Under the pieces are notes generated by a model. The model did no database searches, was not told where the DNA came from, and saw only the letters and a list, made by a program, of their open reading frames with translations. A DNA stretch of 24,040 bases from an uncultured Ruminococcus sp. (GTDB lineage Bacteria > Bacillota > Clostridia > Oscillospirales > Acutalibacteraceae). Positions 1 to 7,532 of the stretch are shown in pieces. Position 1 is the first letter of the stretch; every line of letters starts with the position of its first letter. Where the stretch lies: positions 1 through 24,040 of the forward strand of contig CADCQO010000104.1 of assembly GCA_902803585.1 (NCBI GenBank), given 5' to 3'. The position numbers and the translations under genes were made by a program.

Positions 1-1713
1 GTCAAAAAGCTTTGCGAAAACTGTTTTGGAGCGAAAGTCAAGATTGACAAGCACACGGGATATAGTGAAAACTGGACTTTTTACCGCAAAACAGTATGGG
101 ATCAAAGCGACGGTTTCTTTTCCAGAAGAAAGTCATCTGGCAATGCAATGCCTGGTATGATGGGAATGGCAATGGCAGGCAGTGCCATGCCGAAGCCAAT
201 GGAAGACGTTATGATGCCGATGGGAATGGCCATGATGAATATGGCAAAAGCAGCGCCGGTTGTTGCAGATGGAGAAGTGATGGACGGAGCGTGTGAGGAA
301 GTCTGTGCAGAACCGACAGCAGCAGAAGAGCCTTCCACCGCAGAAACGCATAATGTCCGTGAGAACGAGGAGCACAGTCCTCTTGATGCAGGTCCTCTGA
401 TTTTTTCTGCCAACGTGAACAGTGCATCGTGGACGTATCTGCGCAGCAGGGTGGCACGTCATCACTCAGTTGACCCGAGTTTTGTACGCATTGAGGAAAT
501 TCTCAATTCCTATGCTTATGATCTGCCCGCACCAAAAGAAGAATTGTTTTCGGTAAGCGCAGAAAGCGGTCCCTGTCCCTGGAACGAAGAAAGCGAACTG
601 CTGTTTCTGGGATTCAAGGGAAAGAAAGCCGATATCAATGTGCATCAGAATCTGGCGCTGCTGGTAGACGTTTCAGGCAGTATGGAAGACAACTGGATCA
701 TGACACAGATGTCCATTGCAGCCATCATGAGCCAGTTGAAAAAAGGTGATATTGTTTCGATTATTGCTTACAGTGACGATACCATCACTGTAGTGAAAGA
801 ACTGAACTGCGGAAACAAGGACAAGTGTGTAGAAGCCATCCTGTCCATTGACGGTATCGGCGGCTGTACCAACGGCAGTGATGGTCTGGAAAATGCCTAT
901 CGTTACCTGAAGGATAACTTTGACGAGAGAGCCAATAACCGTGTATTCATTTTTACAGACGGCGATTTCAATTTTGGCATTACCTCAGAAGGCGGTCTGG
1001 AAAAATTTATTTACGATAAGAGACAGACAGGCATTTATCTTTCGATTGTCGGCTACGGAGAAGGCAATTTTAAAGACAACAAAATGGAAACGCTCGCCCG
1101 CAACGGCAACGGCAACTACACTTTTATTGCCAATCCTGCGGATATTATGGATAATCTTTTTGAAAAACTGACATCGAATCTGATTACAGTGGCGAAGGAC
1201 GTAAAGATTTCTGTCGAGTTCAACCCCGCTTATGTAAAGGAATACCGTCTGGTCGGATATGATGCCCGTATGCTGACACAGAAGGAGTTTCACGATACCG
1301 AAAAAGCGACGGACGGCATTGGTTCAGAACATAATGTTGCCGCATTGGTAGAGCTGAAGCGCGGTACAGCACAGCAGCGTTATAAGAGCCGTTATGTGCA
1401 GGTAAACGCACAGGAGGGCGGCGATGAACTGGCGTTTGTGGAAGTGCATTACAAATCTCCGGAAGGCGAAAACCTTGTTATGACGAAATCCATTACACTG
1501 GACGATCTTCAGTCAGCGGGCAGCCGCAATATCGGAGCGGCTGCATTGCTGGCATCATTCGGACTGATGGTGAAGCGTTCTGCTTATAAAGGCACGATGA
1601 CAGGAAGCAAACTGCTGGAAATGACTTCTGCCCTGATGAAAGAGAAGGGAATAGAAACGCCTGCACGTTACAGTCACTTTGATATTATCCGTAAATTTGC
1701 CGTAGACATCTGA
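1..1713 (+). CDS. VWA-domain protein with methionine-rich segment (5' end outside window)
   Basis: The frame is open from base 1, so the gene is cut at its 5' end and 570 residues are visible. The first Met inside the window (148) lies in the Met-rich stretch and is probably not the start. Visible parts in order: a CENC pair at residues 5-8, which could be half of a zinc ribbon; a segment near residues 49-84 with 14 Met in 36 residues; and a von Willebrand factor A domain from about residue 215. The MIDAS metal site is clear: DVSGS begins at D223 and a second acidic loop, TDGD, lies near residue 320. The C-terminal 170 residues resemble the beta-rich tail of YfbK-type VWA proteins. VWA domains mediate metal-dependent protein contacts; the partner is unknown. 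No transmembrane segment is visible. The gene ends before a two-way terminator. The VWA call is firm and the role is not known. Confidence 0.85.
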   Translation, partial: VKKLCENCFGAKVKIDKHTGYSENWTFYRKTVWDQSDGFFSRRKSSGNAMPGMMGMAMAGSAMPKPMEDVMMPMGMAMMNMAKAAPVVADGEVMDGACEEVCAEPTAAEEPSTAETHNVRENEEHSPLDAGPLIFSANVNSASWTYLRSRVARHHSVDPSFVRIEEILNSYAYDLPAPKEELFSVSAESGPCPWNEESELLFLGFKGKKADINVHQNLALLVDVSGSMEDNWIMTQMSIAAIMSQLKKGDIVSIIAYSDDTITVVKELNCGNKDKCVEAILSIDGIGGCTNGSDGLENAYRYLKDNFDERANNRVFIFTDGDFNFGITSEGGLEKFIYDKRQTGIYLSIVGYGEGNFKDNKMETLARNGNGNYTFIANPADIMDNLFEKLTSNLITVAKDVKISVEFNPAYVKEYRLVGYDARMLTQKEFHDTEKATDGIGSEHNVAALVELKRGTAQQRYKSRYVQVNAQEGGDELAFVEVHYKSPEGENLVMTKSITLDDLQSAGSRNIGAAALLASFGLMVKRSAYKGTMTGSKLLEMTSALMKEKGIETPARYSHFDIIRKFAVDI

Positions 1714-1740
1714 AACAGATTTTCCGCAAACATCTGACAT

Positions 1741-1795
1741 AAAAAGACTCTCTCTTTGTCCTGCTTTTGCTTGATAAAGAGAGAGTTTCCTTTTG
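1741..1795. terminator. Two-way intrinsic terminator between VWA gene and rib operon
   Basis: A 16-bp stem with two G-U pairs (arms 1745-1760 and 1773-1788) sits between convergent genes. Read leftward it is followed by a run of five T (1741-1745 complement), so it best serves the rib operon. Read rightward the tract is the weaker CCTTTTG. Confidence 0.8.
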
Positions 1796-1869
1796 TGGTA
1801 TGGGTGTGTCGTTTGTTCTTTTCGCTGAAAACGGGGGATACACTGCTGATATTTTGCAGGCAGCAGACG

Positions 1870-2535
1870 TTACACCTGATCGGCAGTTATTCTGAAAATC
1901 TGTTCCGGTATTTCCTGCGGAGTATGGACGAGAATATCTGCTTCTGACAGTTCGTCAGGTTCAGCAAAACCGTAAAGGCAGCCAATTGTCGGAATATGAT
2001 TTGTCAGACCAACCTGTAAATCAGAAGCCCTGTCGCCTGTCATTATATAGCGGGTATCAGGGAAGCGTTCTGCTAAAAGCGGAAAAATCTGTTCTTTCGG
2101 GATAAAGCCGAAGGACTCCGCACAAAAATAGCCGTCAAAATAGTTGTCCAGTCCCAAGGCTTTTCGATGTGCATTCATGTAGGCTTCACGGCAGTTGGAA
2201 AGAATCAGCAGACGGCAGCCGCTCTGACGCAGAAGGGCGAGTGCTTCAAAAATGCCCTCATATACGACAGCTTCACCACGTTCTACACCGTCTATCATTT
2301 CCTGACCGATCATCATACTGGCTTTGTGCCGTATATCCTGCGGCAGATCGGGCATAAAGCTCTGCCACATCACAGGCGCACTTACACCCAGATAACCGCT
2401 GACATCTTCATCAGTGTAGGTTCTGGGCGGGGCATAGCCTTCTTTTACCAGCATAGCATAGGCCTTACGGAAGGCACAGCCGTAGAGGTGCTTTGTGTTG
2501 TGGATTGTTCCATCAAAATCAAAAATAACTGTCAT
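1870..2535 (-). CDS. HAD-superfamily phosphatase (Gph-like), last gene of rib operon
   Basis: This 221-residue protein has all four HAD motifs: I DFDGT with nucleophile D6 and acid D8, II with S113 in LSNC, III K147, and IV GDRASD at 168-172. A helical cap lies between motifs I and II (about 15-95), which places it in the C1-cap, phosphoglycolate-phosphatase-like group. Its ATG lies one base after the ribH stop with no strong ribosome binding site of its own, so translation is probably coupled to ribH. In this family the first Asp attacks phosphate esters of small molecules. The operon position suggests it removes phosphate from 5-amino-6-ribitylamino-uracil phosphate, a step no other gene here covers. 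The known Bacillus enzymes for that step are also HAD proteins but of a different cap class. An FMN phosphatase or general house-cleaning role remains possible. Confidence 0.9.
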   Translation of the reverse strand: MTVIFDFDGTIHNTKHLYGCAFRKAYAMLVKEGYAPPRTYTDEDVSGYLGVSAPVMWQSFMPDLPQDIRHKASMMIGQEMIDGVERGEAVVYEGIFEALALLRQSGCRLLILSNCREAYMNAHRKALGLDNYFDGYFCAESFGFIPKEQIFPLLAERFPDTRYIMTGDRASDLQVGLTNHIPTIGCLYGFAEPDELSEADILVHTPQEIPEQIFRITADQV

Positions 2536-2536
2536 A

Positions 2537-3007
2537 TCATATTTTCCGCATCAGGTTAACCATTTCGATTGCGCCGAGTGCACAGTCATAGCCCTTGTTG
2601 CCTGCTTTTGAACCGGAGCGTTCAATTGCCTGTTCAATATTTTCGGTAGTGATTACGCCAAAGAGCACCGGCACACCGCTTTTAAGACTTGCCTGAGCGA
2701 TGCCTTTGGCGGTTTCGTTGATGACCAGTTCATAGTGGGTGGTTGAACCGCGAATAACCGCTCCTACACAGATAATAGCGTCATAGCGTCCGCTGTCGGC
2801 TAATTTCTGAGCGATAACCGGAATTTCAAAAGCACCCGGAACCCACATGGCATCGATGTTTTCTTCTTCTACGCCGTGACGCACCAAACCGTCTACTGCA
2901 CCTTCCAGCAGTTTTTCTACGATAAAGCTGTTGAATCTGGAAGCAACAATGCCTACACGCATTCCTTCGGGTGCTACTACCATTCCTTCTATTACGTTGA
3001 TGTTCAT
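2537..3007 (-). CDS. ribH: 6,7-dimethyl-8-ribityllumazine synthase
   Basis: Lumazine synthase condenses 5-amino-6-ribitylamino-uracil with 3,4-dihydroxy-2-butanone 4-phosphate to give 6,7-dimethyl-8-ribityllumazine, and usually forms large cytoplasmic shells. The 156-residue product has the family landmarks: FNSFIVEKLL near the N-terminus, GAFEIP for substrate binding, GAVIRGSTTH carrying the conserved His, and a C-terminal GNKGYDCALGAIEM. The ATG at 3007 is chosen because GGAGG lies 8 bases upstream and MNINVIEG is a normal family start. An in-frame ATG at 3079 overlaps the ribBA stop as ATGA and would add 24 residues unlike the family. The gene lies 68 bases after ribBA and one base before the HAD gene. 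Confidence 0.97.
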   Translation of the reverse strand: MNINVIEGMVVAPEGMRVGIVASRFNSFIVEKLLEGAVDGLVRHGVEEENIDAMWVPGAFEIPVIAQKLADSGRYDAIICVGAVIRGSTTHYELVINETAKGIAQASLKSGVPVLFGVITTENIEQAIERSGSKAGNKGYDCALGAIEMVNLMRKI

Positions 3008-3075
3008 TTTTATTACCTCCGTTATAACATATTCCCGCCTCAAAGATGCGGAATTTCCTGTCTGTGCAGGTTCAA

Positions 3076-4281
3076 TCATACTTTCCGCAGGATATGCCCC
3101 ATGCGGTCTTTTTTGGTTCTGAGATAGAATTCATCATAAGCACCGGGAGAAACTTCAAGCGGAACACGTTCTTTGATGGTGAAGCTGAAGCCTTCCAGAC
3201 CATATATTTTGGTGGGGTTGTTGGTGAGCAGACGCAGGGAACGGACACCTAAATTTTGCAGAATCTGTGCGCCGTTCCAGTATTCCCGAAGATCCGGCGC
3301 AAAACCGAGCCGGATATTGGCGTCTACCGTATCATAACCCTGTTCCTGCAGTTCATAGGCTTTCAGTTTGTTAATCAGACCAATTCCTCTGCCTTCCTGC
3401 CTCATATAGAGAATAATGCCTCTGCCTTCTTTCTGTATCATCTGCATAGCGGTGTGGAGCTGTTCTCCGCAGTCACAGCGGGCAGAACCAAAGACATCAC
3501 CCGTCAGGCACTCGGAATGTACCCTGCAAAGGATATTTTCGCCGTCACCGATATCACCGCAGACTAAGGCAAGATGGTGTTCTCCGGTAATGTCATTGAC
3601 AAAGCCGTAAATGCGGAAATCGCCATAGGCAGTCGGCAGATTGGCAGATGCCTGCTGTATCATGTGATTTTCGTAACGGCGCAGATAGTCCTGCAGATCC
3701 TTGATGGTGATGAAGCATAAACCATGCTGTTGGGCTAACTGCTGTAATTCGGGGGTGCGCATCATGGTACCGTCCTCCCGCATGATCTCACAGCACAAAC
3801 CGCATTCTTTCAGTCCCGCCAGACGGCACAGGTCGACAGTTGCCTCTGTGTGTCCGTTGCGGACGAGTACGCCGCCCTTTCTTGCTGTCAGCGGAAAAAC
3901 ATGACCCGGCCGCCTGAAATCCTCCGGTCTGGAAGAAGTATCCGCACAGGCACGGCAGGTATAGCCGCGTTCTTCGGCGGAGATACCGGTTGTAGTATGT
4001 ACATGGTCAATAGAAACGGTGAATGCTGTACAATGGTTGTCAGTGTTTTCAGCGACCATCTGGGGCAGATTCAGGCGTTTGGCAATTGCCTCCGACATAG
4101 GAGTGCAGATCAGTCCCCGACCGTATTTTGCCATGAAATTGACATTTTCTGTTGAAGCAAACTGTGCCGCACAGATCAGATCGCCTTCGTTTTCACGGTC
4201 AGGGTCATCTGTACAGAGAATCAGCTTTCCGTCTTTCAGTGCCTGCAGTGCTTCGGGAATGGTATTGTATTGAAAAGACAT
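3076..4281 (-). CDS. ribBA: Bifunctional 3,4-dihydroxy-2-butanone 4-phosphate synthase / GTP cyclohydrolase II
   Basis: This 401-residue fusion starts both branches of riboflavin synthesis. The N-terminal half (about 1-203) converts ribulose 5-phosphate to the four-carbon precursor and shows DDPDRENEGD at 25-34, RPGHVFPL and the RNGHTEA metal motif near 141-147. The C-terminal half opens GTP to the pyrimidine precursor. Its zinc ligands are C258, C269 and C271 (SECLTGDVFGSARCDC), followed by RQEGRGIGL and TNNPTKI near 353-359. The acidic motif has Pro where most homologues have Glu or Asp (DDPD instead of DDED), which is unlikely to matter. The ATG follows AAAGGGA. The gene lies 35 bases downstream of ribE under the same FMN riboswitch. 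Confidence 0.97.
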   Translation of the reverse strand: MSFQYNTIPEALQALKDGKLILCTDDPDRENEGDLICAAQFASTENVNFMAKYGRGLICTPMSEAIAKRLNLPQMVAENTDNHCTAFTVSIDHVHTTTGISAEERGYTCRACADTSSRPEDFRRPGHVFPLTARKGGVLVRNGHTEATVDLCRLAGLKECGLCCEIMREDGTMMRTPELQQLAQQHGLCFITIKDLQDYLRRYENHMIQQASANLPTAYGDFRIYGFVNDITGEHHLALVCGDIGDGENILCRVHSECLTGDVFGSARCDCGEQLHTAMQMIQKEGRGIILYMRQEGRGIGLINKLKAYELQEQGYDTVDANIRLGFAPDLREYWNGAQILQNLGVRSLRLLTNNPTKIYGLEGFSFTIKERVPLEVSPGAYDEFYLRTKKDRMGHILRKV

Positions 4282-4316
4282 GAATCAATCCCTTTCCTTT
4301 CTGAAATAGATTTATT

Positions 4317-4967
4317 TTACAAAAAGCCGTGTTCTGCCAGAAATGCTTCTGTCAGGCGGCTTTCCTTTTTGGGGGGAATGTTCGGATACAGCAGACGCTG
4401 TACATACTTGCCGACAATATCATTTTCGAGATTCACCAGATCACCCGTTTTTTTGGTCAGCAGAGTGGTCTCAGCGGCAGTATGCGGAATGACAGACACA
4501 GAAAAGTCATCTTCTTCCAGTGCGGCAACCGTCAGGCTGATACCGTCGACCGCAACAGAACCCTTTTCAACGATAAGGGATAAAATTGCCTGCTCTGCAC
4601 GGATACGCACCCACACAGCATTATCTTCCCGTTTCAGACTGATAACAGTTCCTGTACCGTCAATATGACCCGCTACAATATGCCCGCCGAATCTGCCGTC
4701 TGCCGCCATTGCCCGCTCTAAGTTCACGGCAGCACCTTCTCTCAGTCTGCCAAGATTGGAGCGGCGCAGGGTTTCCGGCATGACATCTGCACAAAAACTG
4801 CTGTCCGTTTTTTCTGTTACTGTCAGACAAACACCGTTGACGGCGATAGAATCCCCGATTTTTGTCTGCTGCAGCACCGTTTTGGCATGAATGCGGATCG
4901 TACCGGAACGAGTACCTGCTGTGATGCTTTCTACCGTTCCGATTTCTTCGATAATTCCTGTAAACAC
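4317..4967 (-). CDS. ribE: Riboflavin synthase alpha chain
   Basis: Riboflavin synthase dismutates two 6,7-dimethyl-8-ribityllumazine molecules to riboflavin, the last step of the pathway. The 216-residue protein has the two tandem lumazine-binding barrels: the first begins MFTGIIEEIGTV and the second follows GHIVAGHIDGTGTV near residue 95. Both barrels carry the NGVCLTV/DGISLTV-type strand. The start is GTG at 4967; AAGGAG lies 7 bases upstream and sits inside the end of ribD, so the two genes are tightly packed with a 4-base gap. B. subtilis calls this gene ribE (ribB in older papers); E. coli calls it ribC. Confidence 0.96.
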   Translation of the reverse strand: MFTGIIEEIGTVESITAGTRSGTIRIHAKTVLQQTKIGDSIAVNGVCLTVTEKTDSSFCADVMPETLRRSNLGRLREGAAVNLERAMAADGRFGGHIVAGHIDGTGTVISLKREDNAVWVRIRAEQAILSLIVEKGSVAVDGISLTVAALEEDDFSVSVIPHTAAETTLLTKKTGDLVNLENDIVGKYVQRLLYPNIPPKKESRLTEAFLAEHGFL

Positions 4968-4971
4968 TCTA

Positions 4972-6087
4972 TCACTCCTTTTCCGTTTTGTCGGCAGATG
5001 GCTTTATGACATCATATTCCAGAAGAATGTCATTTCCGAGAGTGGTGATGCTGCGGTTTGTCAGCAGAGCGGCGTTGTCAGGGTGATCGAATCCCTGTCC
5101 TTCGACGGGGGTTTTGGCTTCTTTTCCTCCGAGAATTTTTGGTGCAATATACGCATAGACATGCTGTACCAGATGGTGCCGGAGTGCCGCTTCACTCAGT
5201 ACGCCGCCGCCTTCTATCATGACACTGCTGATCTGTCTTTCTGCCAATGCCCGAAAAAGTGCTTTCAGGCTGACATGACCGTTTTCTTCGTCACAAACCA
5301 GCACTTCCGCACCGAGGGCCTCTAACTTTTTTCTCTTTTCCTCGTCCGCCCTGATACAGGCGATCAGAGTAGGGAAGTCCTTTGCTGTACGGCAGAGTTT
5401 GCTGTCAAGCGGTATCCTCAAATGGGAATCTGCTGCTATTCTCAGCGGCTGGTGAGCATTCTCAAGCCGGCAGTTCAGCATAGGGTCATCAGCCAGCACC
5501 GTTCCGATACCGACCAGAACAGCACTGTAACGGCTTCTGAGTGTCTGGACGTGACGGCGGGCGGTTTCTCCTGTGATCCATTGGGAAGCGCCTGTATAAG
5601 CGGCAATCTTTCCGTCTGCGGTCATAGCATATTTCAGTACGCCGTAGGGCATACGGTGCGTGATGTAGTGGAAGAAAACAGGGTTCATTGCATCGCATTC
5701 TTCCCGCAGAAGATCCTCCTGTACTTCTATGCCGTGTTCCCGAAGCATACGGACACCTTTTCCCGACACGAGCGGGTTAGGGTCACGGGAGCCGATATAT
5801 ACTTTTGCGATACGATGCTGAATAATCGCTTCTGTACAAGGCGGTGTTTTGCCGTAATGACAGCACGGTTCCAGAGTAACATATAGTGCGGCTCCTTCTG
5901 CACTTTCGGTGAGAGAAGCAAAAGCATTGCGTTCAGCATGCCATTCGCCGCATTTGCGATGAAAGCCTTCTCCGATAATTCTGCCGTCCTTCACGATGAC
6001 CGCACCCACCAGAGGATTAGGTGCGGCAAAACCGCCTGCCTGCTGTGCCAGAGCAATCGCACGGCGCATATAGTCCTTTTCGTCCAT
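4972..6087 (-). CDS. ribD: Bifunctional riboflavin deaminase / reductase
   Basis: RibD carries out deamination and then side-chain reduction of the pyrimidine made by GTP cyclohydrolase II. The N-terminal deaminase has the zinc site HAE at 50-52 and PCCHYGKTPPC with C75 and C84. The C-terminal reductase, from about residue 150, shows KYAMTADGKIA, GIGTVLADDP and the EGGG nucleotide-binding turn. At 371 residues it is normal length. The ATG at 6087 is preferred, with GAGGTG 9 bases upstream. An in-frame GTG at 6099 would lie almost on top of that Shine-Dalgarno sequence. It is the first gene of the operon, about 25 bases after the riboswitch terminator hairpin, so it is directly under FMN control. 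Confidence 0.97.
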   Translation of the reverse strand: MDEKDYMRRAIALAQQAGGFAAPNPLVGAVIVKDGRIIGEGFHRKCGEWHAERNAFASLTESAEGAALYVTLEPCCHYGKTPPCTEAIIQHRIAKVYIGSRDPNPLVSGKGVRMLREHGIEVQEDLLREECDAMNPVFFHYITHRMPYGVLKYAMTADGKIAAYTGASQWITGETARRHVQTLRSRYSAVLVGIGTVLADDPMLNCRLENAHQPLRIAADSHLRIPLDSKLCRTAKDFPTLIACIRADEEKRKKLEALGAEVLVCDEENGHVSLKALFRALAERQISSVMIEGGGVLSEAALRHHLVQHVYAYIAPKILGGKEAKTPVEGQGFDHPDNAALLTNRSITTLGNDILLEYDVIKPSADKTEKE

Positions 6088-6112
6088 CTGCTTACACACC
6101 TCACAATAAATA

Positions 6113-6140
6113 ACGCCCTATGGAAACTTCCACAGGGCGT
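6113..6140 (-). terminator. FMN-riboswitch terminator hairpin
   Basis: A 13-bp inverted repeat reads leftward from 6140 to 6113 (ACGCCCTRTGGAA arms), followed by TTATTTATT, a modest U-tract. The CCCTGT in its first arm can instead pair with ACAGGG at 6165-6170 upstream, a plausible antiterminator. With FMN bound to the aptamer the terminator is expected to form. The pairing is seen in the sequence; the switch mechanism is inferred from the family. Confidence 0.75.
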
Positions 6141-6185
6141 ACAGGCTTTTTGGTATAGGACAGTCCCTGTTGGGGGTATCCTGCT

Positions 6186-6300
6186 GCCTTTTTCATCCGG
6201 ACTTTTACCGTCGGCTTCGGAATCACACCGAATCAGCTGTTCCGCTGCGGAAAGCTGGCGGGCTGTACCGCCGGTGGGGAATTTCACCCCGCCCCAAGGC
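6186..6300 (-). promoter_or_regulatory. FMN riboswitch (RFN element) controlling the rib operon
   Basis: Read leftward from 6300, the aptamer has the RFN consensus blocks: a closing P1 stem (GCCTT at 6296-6300 with AAGGC at 6186-6190), GGGGCGGGGTGAAATTCCCC, ACCGGCGGTA, then GATTCCGAAGCCGACGGTAA and AGTCCGGATG. The variable arm carries a clear hairpin (AGCTTTCCGC with GCGGAACAGCT). It lies between the operon promoter and ribD. High FMN is expected to reduce rib transcription. Confidence 0.96.
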
Positions 6301-6306
6301 ACTTTC

Positions 6307-6335
6307 ATTATACTATATTCCTCCCAGTTTGTAAA
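6307..6335 (-). promoter_or_regulatory. Promoter of the rib operon
   Basis: Leftward -35 TTTACA (6330-6335) and -10 TATAAT (6307-6312) are separated by 17 bases. The predicted transcript start near 6300 falls exactly at the 5' end of the FMN aptamer, which supports the assignment. Confidence 0.88.
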
Positions 6336-6366
6336 GAATTTATTTACACTGCTCAAAATCAGCAAA

Positions 6367-6429
6367 TGACGGCGGCAGTTCATCCCAGACCTATAGAGGT
6401 TGGAGTCTTCCTGCCGATTCAGGATAAAA
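6367..6429 (+). repeat. Dispersed ~55-bp repeat, copy A
   Basis: This copy matches the inverted copy at 15196-15250. Shared blocks in order are TTCATCCC, GACCTATA, GAGTC, and GATTCAGGATAAAA, with a small length difference in the middle. A short hairpin (TCCTG/CAGGA around six bases) is kept in both copies, with a G-U change in the other. It lies between two divergent promoters. Family unknown. Confidence 0.65.
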
Positions 6430-6445
6430 AAAGCTGCTGCGGTGA

Positions 6446-6474
6446 TTGAATTATGTCAAGTCTTTTGGTATAAT
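6446..6474 (+). promoter_or_regulatory. Promoter of the HTH-lipoprotein-785 aa protein-birA unit
   Basis: -35 TTGAAT (6446-6451) and -10 TATAAT (6469-6474) have a 17-base spacer. The first ATG of the unit follows at 6515 behind GGAGGG. Confidence 0.8.
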
Positions 6475-6514
6475 AGGATAAATGACTCTATACATATTTT
6501 CGGAGGGAAGATTG

Positions 6515-6973
6515 ATGGAAGAAAACATATACCGAAAAGCCAGAAAAAAAGCCGCCAAGCAGAAGCCCCTTCTCAACAACTGCGAAAGTGCACAGGATCT
6601 GGTGTATATCGAACGTACAAAGCTGTTAGCGATTGAGAGCGGCGACAAAAACCCCAGTCCCGATGATGTTGTATCAATGGCGAGGGTATACGATGCGCCG
6701 GAACTGTGCAACTACTACTGTACCAACCAGTGCCCCATCGGCGGCGGAAAGCCCACCCTGATGTATGAAGACCTGAGCGAGATTGCTGTTCGTCTGATGG
6801 CTGCCATGCACTTCCTCAGCGAAGCACACGACACTATTTATCGTGTCTTTGAGGACGGTAAAATCAATGACTATGAGGTTGACGACTTCAAGCGCATTAT
6901 TGAAACACTCAAAAAGCTCTCTTACAGTGCTGATTCGCTGGAGCTTTGGGCAAAGAAAAACGGTTTTCTCTGA
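6515..6973 (+). CDS. Small HTH (XRE-like) protein with Cys cluster
   Basis: A 152-residue cytoplasmic protein whose first 60 residues look like an XRE-type helix-turn-helix (short basic N-terminus, then AQDLVYIERTKLLAIESG and PDDVVSMARVYDAPEL). The usual first helices are weakly conserved, so DNA binding is not certain. A cysteine cluster, C65-x3-C69-x3-C73, follows and could bind metal. The rest is predicted helical, with LMAAMHFLSEAHDTIYRVF and a repeating Leu pattern near the C-terminus. The ATG is chosen for GGAGGG 7-8 bases upstream; an earlier in-frame ATG at 6482 lies too close to the promoter. Related proteins that I recall from clostridia are annotated only as HTH-domain proteins. 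It may regulate its own unit. Confidence 0.75.
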   Translation: MEENIYRKARKKAAKQKPLLNNCESAQDLVYIERTKLLAIESGDKNPSPDDVVSMARVYDAPELCNYYCTNQCPIGGGKPTLMYEDLSEIAVRLMAAMHFLSEAHDTIYRVFEDGKINDYEVDDFKRIIETLKKLSYSADSLELWAKKNGFL

Positions 6974-7010
6974 AAGACAGAAGAGCCACAAAAAGAAAGG
7001 AAGATCGATT

Positions 7011-7499
7011 ATGAAAATTCAGAAGGTTATTACATGTTTACTGCTGACAGGTGCAATGGCGGCTGCCGGCCTTTTTGCGGGCTGCGGTCAGATCAAAGAC
7101 GCGGCAAACAGCGCTAAAAGCACGGTTACATCTCTTGCTGACAAGGTGAACAATTTCGAGATGGATCAGGATGCCGACACACTGAACAACGCTGTCAAGA
7201 ATTTCTACAACGGTGTCCTCGACGGTACGATCAACAGCGTGACAAAGGGAACTTATGTTACAGCATCTCTGCCTTCACCTGATGCCGATACCGCTGCACG
7301 TTCTCAGGCTGTCAAAACCCTGACGATTTTGTCCGTTCTCGAAGAGCAGGGAATGACTGCCCGCTATCCTGAAAACAAGATGAGCAATTTCGTAAGCTGC
7401 AACGGTACGATCCGCTATAAAGGCTCAGTAACAGCAGAGGATGGTACACCTGTTCCGCTGACCTATGAAACTACCGTAGCGGCAGCCCTTAATCAATAA
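7011..7499 (+). CDS. Lipoprotein sharing a domain with the following gene
   Basis: A 162-residue predicted lipoprotein. The N-terminus has a Lys-containing start, a hydrophobic stretch and a lipobox ending LFAGC, so the mature protein should be lipid-anchored at C25 outside the membrane. After a short helical stretch with AANSAKSTVTSLADKV comes a domain of about 100 residues (55-160) with FYNGVLDGTIN, a SLPSP turn, a TLTILSVLEE helix and an ending IRYKG, PLTYETT. The same pattern occurs twice in the next protein. The ATG follows GAAAGGAAG and lies 37 bases after the HTH gene; the next gene starts 33 bases on. Function unknown. The shared domain suggests the two proteins act together at the cell surface. 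Confidence 0.82.
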   Translation: MKIQKVITCLLLTGAMAAAGLFAGCGQIKDAANSAKSTVTSLADKVNNFEMDQDADTLNNAVKNFYNGVLDGTINSVTKGTYVTASLPSPDADTAARSQAVKTLTILSVLEEQGMTARYPENKMSNFVSCNGTIRYKGSVTAEDGTPVPLTYETTVAAALNQ

Positions 7500-7532
7500 T
7501 CTATACCCCGTTCTGATAAGGAGGGTTTTTCT

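Noticed and set aside
3008..3079. ATG at 3079 as the ribH start (ATGA overlap with ribBA)
   Set aside because: It would add 24 residues unlike lumazine synthases, while ATG 3007 has GGAGG at good distance.
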